A stretch of DNA of 64,000 nucleotides from Malachius bipustulatus (GCA_910589415.1 OU342639.1:11106268-11170267), one strand, 5' to 3'. Counted from the first letter of the stretch, positions 11,789-22,591 are shown. Notes: generated from the sequence alone by a model not told the origin. Program-made: numbers and translations.

Positions 11789-13251
11789 TACAGGGTGTCC
11801 GGAAATTATGAGCAAAAAATCAAGGGGGTGATTCTTCTTGATGAAATAGTGCCAAAAGTATCCGTAGTTTTTTTTCGAAAACTCAAAAAGAAGAAAGTTA
11901 TAAGCCTCCAAAGTTGATTTTTTAAATCAATATTTAAAAATCAATAGTTAAAATTTAACACACTTACCACTGATGTTGCTTTACATTCTTGGTCCAAATT
12001 AGACTTGAATCCCTCGAAATCAAAAGACCTTAACTGCCCTTAATCTTAAAAAAAAGCCTATAACTTTTTTCGTAATATTTTTTTCTGAGTTTTGAAGACG
12101 CACAATTGAAGAACATGAAGAAATATTCGGAAAAGGTCCTCTTTGTCTATCACGATAAAATGACCTGTTTCCGAGTAAAACTGTTTTAAAAATTTGCTTG
12201 CACTAAAATTGATCACCATAAACTATGATCATTCTGCAACAATACCAAAGCATGCTTTGGAAACAGCTGCAGGGTTGCCTAGGAAACAAGACGTTTGCTT
12301 TGGATTTCATTTTGACAGCAATTTATTATTTTTTTATTAAAATTATTTTATTATTTTACCTATTAAAAAAAATGATTAAAAATTTTTTTCATTTTCAAAA
12401 AAAATCATTTCTAAGTCTATTTATATACGAATGTCTCTGTTTTGTACATAACTAGGCAACCCTGCAGCTGTTTCCAAAGCATGCTTTGGTGTTGTTGCAA
12501 AATGATCATAATTTATGGTGATCAATTTTAGTGCAAGCAAATTTTTAAAACAGTTTTTCTCGGAAACAGGTCATTTTATCGTGATAGACAAAGAGGACCT
12601 TATCCGAATATTTCTTCATGTTCTTCAGTTGTGCGTCTTCAAAACTCAGAAAAAAATATTACGAAAAAAGTTATAGGCATTTTTTGAAGGTCAAGGGCAG
12701 TTAAGGCCTTTTGATTTCGAGGGATTCAAGTCTAATTTGGACTAAGGATGTAAAGCAACATCAGTGGCAAGTGTGTTGAGTTTTAAGAAAATCCGTACAC
12801 TAGAAAAAAAGTTATAAAAAAATATTGATTAAAAAAAATCAACTTTGGAGGCTTATAGCTTTCTTATTTTTGAGTTTTAGAAAAAAAAAACTATAGATAC
12901 TTTTGGCAATATTTCATCAAGAATGTAATAATAATATAATAATCGGTCACAATAGCCAAGCTGCTAGAGTTTCGGTCAAACGATCTCTAAAGTGCAGCAT
13001 GGCTTTGCTTGGTCAGTACTTAGATGGGTGACCAATTATAGTGGTAAATAAAAAAGTTCCGTGACCGATCGTGCTACGGGAGGTACGTTAAAAAGGGGGT
13101 CCCGGCTGCTTCACAGCAGTCGTTAAGTTATGTCAGAGGCCCTTGAGGCTACTTGAAAACTTCTGACACTTGGGCTTTACCACAGCCATACGATATTTAT
13201 TTATTTATTTACCCCCTTAATTTTTTGCTCATAATTTCCGGACATCCTGTA
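11789..13251. mobile_element. near-palindromic element, copy 2, interrupted
   Basis: Same family as 5395-6595: starts TACAGGGTGTCCGGAAATTA and ends with its near-complement GGACATCCTGTA, with the arms matching copy 1 almost word for word. It lies in a TATA context inside repeat X. Close to its right end the arm is broken by a foreign segment carrying a 5S-like block (12924-13212); the arm resumes at CCCCCTTAATTTTTTGCTC. The left arm has lost a short piece near 11945. It encodes no protein. Confidence 0.85.
12924..13212 (+). mobile_element. SINE-like element with a 5S rRNA-derived head
   Basis: Positions about 12955-13035 align with the 3' half of eukaryotic 5S rRNA. Clearest is GGTCAGTACTTAGATGGGTG followed by ACC at 13015-13033, the region of the internal control element and C box of the 5S RNA polymerase III promoter, preceded by an AAGTGCAGCA word matching the A-box area. 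A non-5S body follows, ending in a (TATT)n tail at about 13195-13212. A 5S head with a simple-repeat tail is the plan of SINE3-type elements. It is inserted in one arm of the palindromic element. No clean target duplication is visible, and the 5' part of 5S is poorly preserved. Confidence 0.7.
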
Positions 13252-13470
13252 TATCGAAAGGCCGTGGAGTCTATAGAAATGTCTGGTAGTTTCACGGATG
13301 ACTCCACGCGATCTCGAACATGGGCAGAACGCAGAACCATTCTGGTATTTAGTAGAATGTGAGTTTTTCTGGTCTGGCAATACGTCATTCCTGTCATGTC
13401 ACTATATAGAAATATCGCGAAGGTGACATTTCTCTGATTGGTTGAGTCATCATAATAATTGAGAGAAGAT

Positions 13471-14520
13471 AAACAAATACAAATACGAGAAATCCAGAAT
13501 ATTTCCCCATTTCGCCAGTGTTCCTTATTCGTTATAGTATGAATGAAATGTGTCTCATCAGAATAAATAATGTATAATAATAATGGTGATGCAAACAAAA
13601 GTTTAATTCAGATTACGGGGTTAAGAAGAAAAACAAGTAATATAGTAATTTATTTGCCGTGTTATAAAATCAACAGTGGAACAGCAGGAGAAGAGAGAAC
13701 AGCAGCAGTTTGTATTTGTGAAAGGTCGAGAGCCAAATCTGTGCTGTAATATGAGCCGACAAAGGGTAACTAATACGGTTTTTGCCACCCCTACACCACT
13801 ATTCAAATAGATAAGGGTAGATTCAAAGCTTCTCCTAATTATATTATATCAGAGGGGTCATATATCAAACCGAAATTAACCAAACGGTACCTCAGTTTCA
13901 TCTTGGCCTAGGCGATATCGAACACCACACTCCATACTCCATACTAAGCTGCCTTCATTTGTCATGCCTCTTGTGGCCAACCGTGCCCTGTTGACATTTC
14001 CATTCACCATGACAGAATTATCTATAACCGCACTTATCTGCTTTATCTTACCACTAACAACTATTGCTACTTATTTTGATCATCGTCGTAACAAGTTCCA
14101 ATTCCATACAACGGAATTGGAAATTACTTCGTCCCTTGAGGTGTTAAAATTATTATTATGATTTCCTATTTTCTATATTTGCTATGATAAGAAATTAAAA
14201 TTTAACCCAGACTCAATTATTTTATTAATTACTTAATTATAAACCTACAGCAATTTTGAATTTTTTGTCTTTTAAGTTCGTATCGATTCTAGTTCATTTA
14301 TCGGAGTTAGAAGACATAGACTATGGCTCATCAGCATGCCATATTAGGACATCATTGAGGCTGTTTGCTGGCTTCTGAAAAGGTTGGATCAGCTTCAAGA
14401 ACTATTGTGAATGGTGCCTATTGACTTGGCGACCGTAATGCCATCTATGGATGCGGTATGCCAATATATTGAAGAAATTTGAGCCATTATCGGTTCTTCA
14501 GATCAACCTCCTTCATTTAT
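13471..14520. other. no recognisable gene
   Basis: AT-rich sequence with short frames at 13621-13806 and 13964-14161. The latter has a hydrophobic run, but there is no family match or exon context. Confidence 0.4.
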
Positions 14521-14527
14521 GAAGTTG

Positions 14528-15310
14528 AACTGCCATCAGAGCGTGCTATCATCATTAATGGGAGCCTACATCCACAGAAATTGGTCGTTTTGCATCCAGG
14601 ACAGTTAGATTTAAATATTGTCCCACATTATTTAAATGCGCACTGCTCATGCATGAAGCTTACAAATGTCATCAGAGCGTTCCATCTTCGTTAATGGGAG
14701 CCTACATCTACAGAAGTTGATCTTTTTGCCTCCAGGACATTTAGCTTTCAATATTTTCCGATATTATTTAAATGGTCTGCGCATGAAGCTTAAAACTGCC
14801 ATCAGAGGGTACCATCTTCGTTAATGGGAGCCTACATCTACAGAAGTTGATCTTTTTGCCTCCAGGACATTTAGCTTTCAATATTTTCCGATATTATTTA
14901 AATGGTCTGCGCATGAAGCTTAAAACTGCCATCAGAGGGTACCATCTTCGTTAATGGGAGCCTACATCCACAGAAATTGGTCTTTTTGCCTCCAGGACAT
15001 TTAGTTTTCAATATTTTCCCACATTATATTTAAATGCCCACTGCGTATGAAGCTTGAAACTGCTACCAGAGCGTTCCATCTTCGTTATTGCGAGCCTACA
15101 TCCACATAAATGATCCCTTTTCCATCAAAGGCCAGTAGATTTAAATATTGTCCCACATTATTCAAATGCGCACTGCGCATGAAGCTTAAAGCTGCCGTTA
15201 GAGCATGCTATCTTTATTAATAGGAGCCTACATCCACAGAGATGGTCCTTTTTCCATCAACGACAGTTAGATTTGAATTTGTCCCACATTATTTAATAGA
15301 AGCACTGCGC
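14528..15310. repeat. tandem array of about six 130-bp units
   Basis: Unit starts (the AACTGCCATCAGAG word or a variant) fall at about 14528, 14664, 14794, 14924, 15058 and 15189, giving spacings near 130 bp. Each unit contains GGGAGCCTACATC(C/T)ACA, a CCAGGACA(T/G)TTAG word and GCATGAAGCTT. The third and fourth units are virtually identical, suggesting recent duplication, while the outer units are diverged. A transposase scrap follows immediately at 15310. Confidence 0.9.
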
Positions 15311-15372
15311 AATGCGCGACATTGTGTGGTATCAACATGATGGTCGGCCACCGCATGCTGCAAAAGTTGTAG
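15310..15372 (+). pseudogene. mariner/Tc1-type transposase motif relic
   Basis: The translation WYQHDGRPPHAAKVV matches the conserved block around the second catalytic Asp of mariner/Tc1-like transposases (pattern xxxQHDGAPPHxxxxV). It is followed by a stop and by unrelated sequence. Only this motif is recognisable, so it is a scrap. Confidence 0.5.
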
Positions 15373-16449
15373 TAGAATAAAAGAAACATGGAAATAGTTA
15401 CCAATTCATTGGCTAAATGTTAAATCATCACCATATAAAAAAGAGCGCTCTCCCAGCCGTCCAGTCAGTCATCACTGAACACGAGGAGTGGAAGCATCGC
15501 TTGCGCACAAGTAACCGCTGATTATGCATGTTTACAACAGGTGTAGACGAAACGTTCGGGGATCAATTACGATTTCAATGGAAGCCGATCGTGAAAACCT
15601 TCACACATCAATTAATCGCCTCTACAGTTAAGGAAACACGTCGTGTTCGACGTCTGGAAGTATTGCGCAAGAAAAAGTCACAATTCCTATAAGCACAGTT
15701 AGATTTCTCCAGCGCTGCAAAGATACCAACCTTATTCTTTCTTTTCTACGCCAAAAACGTAATTTTCGGACAGTTGCTACATTAATGATCGTATGGATAG
15801 GGCCCTCCTCAGAGAACACATCCACCACGCTCACTGAGACCTTGCTCTTAATGGTGAAAATCTTTTACGGTTACATCTTCTTGTTTCAAAAAGGAAATTT
15901 TGCAATCACACCCTCCACCCTGCCAGTGGAAGATATAGTTGCCAGTATTGAATCCGGGATAAGAGAGATTCCACAAGACACTTCTAAAGAGATTCATCGC
16001 GAATGCTCAAGAATTTTACAGCGATCCAAGCCGCCAAAAAGCAACATCACCAGATATGCAATAGCTGCATTCCAGGTATCTCAACGCTAACAAAAACTTA
16101 TGATGGAAATGCTACTGCAGTATTGAATGTCAGGGACTACGAGGAGAAAATCAAAAACCATTTGACCCCTCAAACATACAAAAAAACATTCTAGAGATGC
16201 TACGAATAGCATCCTCCGAAAGATCAACCTGCTGGTTAAAACTCCCAACATTCTCGATCAAGACAAGCGGCAGATTATGAACACCGAAGCGAGAACACGA
16301 GGACACCCAGACTTTATGGACTGCCAAAGATGCACAAAACGTGACTCTTCGCCCCATTGTCAGTGTCATTGGTTCCCCGACATATTGTCATGGCAAATAT
16401 CTAATTAACCGGTGGCAGCCACATATCGGATCTACAGAATCCCGTATAA

Positions 16450-17341
16450 CTGTCAAGAAATTCAGCTTCAAGAGAAACTTCATCATGGAACTGTCTACGA
16501 AAGAAGAATGGAGCAACACATCCATTCACACTTTCAAAGAAGGTACAATAAGATGGTACACAGACGGCTCAAAGGCCACCGAGGGAACTGGGGCAGGAGT
16601 ATATGGGCCAGGCACCAACTATTCCGAGCCGATGGGAACATCCCCAAGCATACTTCAAGCCGAACTGTACGCAATAGAAGTATGCGCCCAAGTAAACCTC
16701 GACATAAACTATAAAAATAGGGAAATAGCAATACTGACAGACAGTCAAGCAGCCATAAAGACGCTGAGCTCTCCTATCATCAGCTCAAAAATGGCATGGA
16801 ACTGTCTACAAAAACTCAATAAACTAGGCAGAGAGAACAAAATTCACCTCAAATGGATACCAGGACACACTGGGATTGAGGGAAACGAACGTGCCCACTC
16901 ATTGGCAAGAAAAGGAGCATCGACACCCTTTATAGGACCAGAACCATTCTGTAGCCTCGAAAACACGTTCTTCAATGCAGAACTTCGGAAGGAAGAAGAA
17001 AAACTGAGAGAAATCCATTGGAATAACCTCTCAGGATTGAGACAATCCAAGGAGCTCCTCGGGAACTTTAACCGAGAAAGGTCAAGGAAACTCCTGACCT
17101 CAACAAAGGAAGTCTCAGAATGCTAACAGGATTCCTAACAGGTCATTGCAAGTTCAATGAACACCTGAGGAAACTTGGTATAGAAAAAGATGGCGTTTGC
17201 AGACTCTGCAGGGAAGAAAACGAGACTCCTCGTCACCTATTGATGAACTGCGAAGCACTAGAACGTGAAAGAAACGATGTTCTGGGCCAAACCAGCTCAA
17301 CGGGGGAGCTTTGCCCGGCCTTGATCCCCTTCAAATCTTGA
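16450..17341 (+). pseudogene. family A RNase H domain and C-terminal Cys motif
   Basis: The frame runs in from the Penelope-like sequence and continues to 17126. It contains the RNase H landmarks YTDGS (Asp near residue 75 of the fused frame), AELYAIE (Glu near 108), TDSQAA (Asp near 134) and WIPGHTGIEGNERAHSLA (His near 176). The position usually occupied by a fourth acidic residue (GNExAD) reads His. A single missing C near 17099 shifts the frame. The C-terminus continues at 17120-17341 with LTGFLTGHCKFNEHLRKLGI and CRLCREENETPRHLLMNC, a Cys-His motif common at the end of RNase H-bearing non-LTR elements. The reverse transcriptase is absent because of 5' truncation. Confidence 0.9.
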
Positions 17342-17489
17342 AATTCCTAAGGGAAGCGGAGTTGGAGAGGCTGCTTCAATGAAGGGAATATACTCCAAAG
17401 AAGCAGAGAAGAGGGGGCACAATAGATTTGTAATAGGTCGCAGCGCGTCTGACACCCTCAATATCAATATCAATATCAATATCAATATC
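16450..17489 (+). mobile_element. family A non-LTR retrotransposon, copy 1, 5'-truncated
   Basis: The boundaries are set by a perfect 12-bp direct repeat, AATCCCGTATAA, at 16438-16449 and 17490-17501, splitting the Penelope-like reading. The element begins inside the region just before RNase H and runs to a tail of (TCAATA)n rather than poly(A). The same 3' sequence and tail type occur in copies at 34152-36255 and 53387-54056. 5' truncation plus a target duplication is the signature of target-primed reverse transcription. Confidence 0.9.
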
Positions 17490-17980
17490 AATCCCGTATA
17501 AGAGGTCACTTATTTAGGAGGTTACTACATAAAAGAATAAAAGGTCATAGAAAAACTTAAATCTCTAATCCTTGATTCGAAAGACATTCTCCTCAGTTTG
17601 TATGTCGTTTTTCTTCTTCGCCCAACGACGAGACCCTTCAACACATTCGGCACATCTTTCCTAAGGACATCACCTCTTTCTTCCACCATGTTCTCACCAC
17701 CATAGGGTGGTGTTCATTTTGTTCATAGGAACAAAAGGGAAGAGTTGCTATGGGCAGCCCGCTGGTCCTGTTGTTACCAACTTCTACATGTAATTCTTTG
17801 AAGACACAACCCTAAACTGCGCCACTAACAAACCTTGTTGATATTGCTACCGCCATTTGGCAGCATAGAGAAAAGGCCCTAAAGAATTCTCCACTCACCA
17901 CATCAACAGTATTCATCCTCTCATTCAAATCTATTTTCGCATTCCAATCAATTTTTACTAGACAATGCGATGAGTCATGA

Positions 17981-18838
17981 AGCTGTAAAAGCCCGATAGG
18001 AAAAAAATGAATTCTATTAATGTTTCGCTTCTTTGCAGTAAGTCATTCTGTATAAAGTTACTCATGACATTACACCTACATAGAATTGTCTAAAATTAGA
18101 CTCCTGGCTTATGGATTCTCATGCATTAATAAATCCTAATATCAGGGCGCGTCTGGTGCTGCTGCGTGGCTCTCCTTTACCAAATGATTGCCATTCTAAT
18201 AATTCAGTTAACCGCAATTAGGAAGGGACTATAAATCAGACGTTGGTCCATCCAGTCCAGAGATAGCCGAGCTTACACCGGAATCCTGAAGGAAGACTTC
18301 GGTTGGTGTATAGCGCCTAACGCCCGGAGAAAGATCTGGTTACTGTTCGGAGGATAATAAAGACGACGTCGGGAGATACGTCTTAGTATTTATTAATCAT
18401 TAAGAGCTGTACTGTGTTTTATAAATACAAGTTGCAGGTTAACATAAAGATGTTCGTTCTTTTTTTAATTAAGTAATTTTTCCGAAAGTCTCAAAGAGGG
18501 GGAGAGAGAGAAAGAGAGAGTGGGCTGGGGTGCATGTACTCGTATAGAGATTGCAATTCATAGTGGCAATTGTGTTCGTTCAGCTCCCATCCCGTCTCAT
18601 TGCCGTGTAGTTTGCCATACAACCGAACATTCTGCAAGGGCTCTGCCACGGAACTTCTGTTAACATTTATACCCCAAATTTAATTAGGCAAATACTTGGA
18701 ATTCCTTGGACAGCGGTCATTTATATTCCACAGTGAATACGTAATATGTCACAATTCACCTACGTATTTTGTCATTCATTCGGCTACACGATTCCTCCTC
18801 TTCTCTCTATAAACTCTACCCTATTCCATCATGTATAT
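17981..18838. other. no recognisable gene
   Basis: A GC-richer patch at 18150-18370 and a (GA)n-rich run near 18495-18522 lie in AT-rich DNA. No frame with family resemblance. Confidence 0.4.
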
Positions 18839-20458
18839 ACAGGGTGGTCGTCCATCTCTCATGCTCAGTGGCGAAATTACTAGAGGACCGTAAAATTATG
18901 CAATCAGTTTAATTATTTCTTTTTGTAGGGGATGAGTCATAAAAAATGGTAATTTTATAATAAAAAATAAATGAACTTTGCAAAAATAACCTTAAAACTC
19001 GAATGGTGCAGTAAACTTCACAAATTATATGACAAGCTGCGTTATTCGCTACTTCATATTTTGTAAAATCTATTTTTCTAAGTTGTCTTTTTAAATTTAT
19101 TTACAGGTCCATCTGATTCCTAGAGCTAGCGATGAGTCATCGTGGATAACTCTCATCAGAGTTCTAAAAGTGAGTATAACGATAAGTTTTTGTAGCAACG
19201 ATCCATCTCTGAAGATGCATTATAGGAAATTGTCGAGATAATGAGAATACATGAATCTGAAAGAATATTAATTTCTCATGGAGGTATTATTATATTCGAA
19301 ATTGTCGATGGTCGGCAATTGAATGATGAAAGCCGAGTTTCGGTTAGCCACCAATATACACCTAACGATGTTATCTAAGTTAGCGATTTGCTAGGGGTGA
19401 AGACCCTTATTGCTTTGTTCTCACTTTTGAATTTGGGGTGGTCTGCTGCTGATAACCGAAAGCTGGTATTACATTTCGGATTCGCAACCCCTTCCAACTC
19501 AATTTACATATGTCACCCCTGAACGAATTTAGTTTTTCTTCCTCTATTCCTTTTTCTTGTACCTACATCAATAGATTTCGACAACTGTAGGGAACTTATT
19601 TAGTCCTACAATATCTAGGACCTCTGATTATGTAAATAAACCACATCACGGGGTGATTAAGAGACATCTTGTGTTTACTGTTCATCCTGTAAATTTTTTT
19701 TTTCTTATCAAGTCAACTCTTCTGTCACCTTGTTTTTTCTAATTACAGTTTTTTTCCGAAATCAATCTCTGAAAATGGTGGCGGTTGAGTTGAGTCAAAA
19801 TTTGAAATATTTTACATAAAATGAGCTCTTGCGGATGTTAATAAGGGTAGGAAATAAATAGATGATAACATGTACCTTTTTGTGGGACATGATTTTTTTC
19901 AAATTTACTCATTGAACTTAATCAATCGCCGCTTGGTTGCGCCCGTCGTTATCGGAATCCTGAAGGGGTTCCTCAAGGATACATGTTATCACCTATTCAT
20001 TTAATATTGTATTTTTAAGCCCTATTTATACAGAATGCACAATGTATCCTTCTCTATATTGCTATCTCGTAAACGGTAATAGGTGGAATAGGGCATCAAC
20101 GGCTCAAAAGTTCCGTTATTACATGTTTAAGGTTTGAAGATTGCAAAAAAATCAGCGGTTCTCAAAATATTTAGAAAAAACTGATAATCTGTTAAAGCGA
20201 AAAATCTCCAGAGATTTATTATTTGTAAGAATTTTGAAATTTTGAAAGGTGCGAATGAAAACATACACAATCACCTACATTTTCATCTAATTGACGATTT
20301 TTTTGGCCTACTAGATTTTGAGACCTCGCCACCATCTCTTGTTTTTCCTATGGTCGCCATATTGGATTTTTACATGCATAGAAAGATTAAATTTTGTTCT
20401 TTAAAATTAACCCCTATTTCGGGGGTGGATTTCTATATTAGTGATGGACCACCTGTAC
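18839..20458. mobile_element. candidate DNA transposon with TACAGG termini
   Basis: The left end reads TATACAGGGTGGTCGTCCAT near 18837, and GATGGACCACCTGTACA appears near 20441-20457, an imperfect inverted counterpart. If these are its ends, the element is about 1.6 kb with short terminal repeats and no full transposase. The pairing is imperfect and the ends are of a type common in this window, so chance pairing of two unrelated termini is possible. Confidence 0.35.
19955..20020 (+). pseudogene. reverse transcriptase motif B scrap
   Basis: The translation GVPQGYMLSPIHLILYF matches motif B of non-LTR reverse transcriptases (GVPQGSVLSPxLFxxYI). No other reverse transcriptase block was found on either side, so this is a small relic or a chance match. 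Confidence 0.3.
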
Positions 20459-21982
20459 ACATACTTAATTCGATTTTTAAATAATAATGAGTAGATTTAA
20501 AAAAAATTACTTTGTCATACATTTCCCGAGGTACTCATTAGGTTGTTAACGAGGAAGTGTCATTTTAGTGAAGTGAGGAATTTTTGCCGGAGTTCTCCGA
20601 CGAACGCGCGGCTTGTGCAAATTAGACCCGCTATAATAATTAGGACTGTAATTAATTAGCCACGTGATACCGCACATCGAGCTCTGAGGGAGACCGGCGA
20701 CGAGGTAACTTTGTCATTTTCTAATTAGATCGATCTACTATTCATCTGAAGCTGATGCTACATTCGCGTCGTGTTGGTGTTATTACGTCTTCTTTTTAAA
20801 ACGATGTTTATTAATGAAACTTTTGTCGAAACTGGAGGTAAGTATAATAATTCTAGAGCTTTCGAAGGGTGGTAGGGGGATAATGTATATTATATAGATA
20901 TCCCCTATTTTTATATACGACGTAATCAGGACGATGCTCATGCAGTGCTCACCGTCATGTGCTAGTTCTAGTTCTCGTTCCAGTTCCATCCGGCGTATAA
21001 TTAATGCATTTTCTTTAGGGTGCGGGTAAGAATAGATATTGATTTGCGTTGGCCGCGTGCAATTAACAATGCACAGAAGCAACAGTGGATGTGATGTGAT
21101 AGTGATATAGTGATGCATGCGGACCTTCCGTCATTGGCTTTTTACGAGCCGAGCAGCTCATAAAGCCACGGATGTGGTCGAACGGGGCTGCTGATATCTT
21201 CAAACAATGCCGACACATATGAAATGAAATATCTAATGGCAAATCTATATCTATATCTAGCGGAGAGGGCAAGGATAGCCAACCAACCAACCCCCTCGTG
21301 GTTTTGTTGCGGTGCCGCGCACTTTCATATGAACTTTTTCAACAACTCCCCTTCATCCAGAGTCAATGACCATTGTGTTTTCACAATACGTATTCTATGA
21401 TTATTAAAATCTGACGTCACATTAATTGTACCCCAGGAACACCTGCTACATCAATGGCGGAAATACCCTTTGTGGAAACGCAGATAAGGACTGTTAGACT
21501 TAAAATTACCAGCGTATTACGTTCATTCATTCATTCTTCATCGTCCGCTGATTACTATCGTCGTCAAAGGCTACCACCACTAAAGCCACTACCCACCAGA
21601 TTGATTGGAATATTTTAATCATCCCTGATTGATTTCTTAATAAAAAAAAACATGTCAACACTTTTCCTGAATTATCAGTTACATCAAAACTTATTTATGA
21701 CGACCTGATATCAAATTATAACTGATTGCTCTTCACCGAACTTTTCTGGACTAGAAACTTTCAATTTAGAACGCATCAGACATAATCGATCTTACCTTCT
21801 AAGAAGTTCTTCTTCTTCATCTATTATGGCTTGGGCACCATTGTGCATATAGCCAGCGTCAAGTAATTGATTATTTAGTCAAGTAAACTATTACTTGACG
21901 TTATCATTTTGTAGCACCAAAGGGAGTTAGTATATGGACAACATAACACAGGAAAAACTCTTCTTTCTCTGGAGCAACAGCA
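20459..21982. other. complex-sequence island, possible conserved non-coding DNA
   Basis: From about 20520 to 21330 the DNA is compositionally complex, with CG-containing words and TAATTAG/TAATTAATTAG homeodomain-type sites next to a CACGTG E-box near 20662. The 111-codon minus-strand frame at 20783-21118 has no domain. A hairpin (CGTCAAGTAAT at 21857 with ATTACTTGACG at 21890) precedes the next element. Regulatory function is inference. Confidence 0.25.
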
Positions 21983-22536
21983 CACTGAGAAAAATATTTA
22001 GTATCCAATTAACTAACTGTAGTTGTACATAAGGGCAGATTATCATTACATGGCAAAAAAGTTTACCAAACTCGTCGAGCAATTGTTACAACGTCTACCA
22101 ATTGTATTAACTACGGCAACAAAATAGTTGAAACAGATAGTTAAGTTTAACACTACGTGCAGTAGAATATATCGGTCCGTAGTTGTTAATTTTTTAACTA
22201 GAACCTCAATGTTCTATTTACCACTACAGAAATGTTGATCATAATACCAAAATAAGTAGAAACACCAAGTTCCGAAAAGTTTAATAAACGTTACCAATCG
22301 TTTATCCAATCACGTATCCGTATTACTATCATGTGATCAGTTCGACGCAGAAAATTGGATGTGTCGATTTGTGCGTTTGCGCGTCATGGTAAACGGGAGA
22401 GAAACGAAACGACAGGAAAAGAATCCAGCAAAACGGCTGACGGGTGTCGGTCAACGCAACTTATTAATTCTTATTCTTTTACATTCTTGTTGCTTGTTGG
22501 TATACTGTTCTGTGACCTGTGACCAAAAATTGAAAA

Positions 22537-22591
22537 ATGGAAAAAAACCTGACCGACTGGGGACTACATGAGCTGATCCCTGTATTTGACG
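22537..22591 (+). CDS. first coding exon of a SAM-like domain protein
   Basis: An ATG opens an 18-codon stretch ending LTDWGLHELIPVFD, followed by one further base and a consensus splice donor (G|GTAAGTACC at 22591/22592), giving a phase-1 intron. The W-G-L-x-x-L-I-x-x-F spacing is that of the first two helices of SAM domains. The exon lies well inside the transposon at 21983-23723, so it probably belongs to the autonomous parent, and this copy has lost the downstream exons. No acceptor or second exon could be identified. The motif is short; a host-gene exon captured by the transposon is the alternative. Confidence 0.4.

Larger units (their letters stand above)
11695..13470 (+). repeat. LTR-like repeat X, copy 2, split by an insertion
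   Basis: The left piece (11695-11788) carries TTACTCTGTTTTATAACTC, TCTTCCTCAATC and GGTATTTCAG. The right piece (13252-13470) resumes with CGATCTCGAACATG, GAACGCAGAACCATTCTGG, AGAAATATCGCGA and GAGTCATCATAATAATTG. In copy 1 at 10.04 kb these parts are contiguous. The gap holds the palindromic element at 11789-13251, so this copy of X was present before that insertion. Confidence 0.6.
15560..17980 (+). pseudogene. Penelope-like element reverse transcriptase, split by an insertion
   Basis: Upstream of the insertion the plus strand shows, across several frames: FLQRCKDTNLILSFLRQK; KGNFAITPSTLPVEDIVASI with ECSRILQRSKPPKSNIT; DGNATAVLNVRDYEEKI; NSILRKINLLVK; and YGLPKMHK followed by LRPIVSVIGSPTY and QPHIGSTES. 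These are the ordered N-terminal and fingers/palm landmarks of Penelope-like reverse transcriptases. Family A sequence then interrupts (16450-17489), after which the protein resumes with IEKLKSLILDSKDILLSL, FFHHVLTT, RVAMGSPL, NFYM, IWQHREKALKEF and NSIHPLI. The YRYVDDT-type catalytic box is corrupted, and the GIY-YIG endonuclease and terminal repeats were not found. Multiple frameshifts show it is long dead. Confidence 0.9.

Noticed and set aside
12955..13035. A functional 5S rRNA gene
   Set aside because: Only the 3' half resembles 5S, with several changes, and it leads into a non-5S body and tail; a SINE-like element fits better.
16341..17126. Single 261-codon frame that could be read as a chimeric RT-RNase H protein
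   Set aside because: The first 36 codons are Penelope-like and the rest is family A; the 12-bp target duplication shows that the junction is an insertion.
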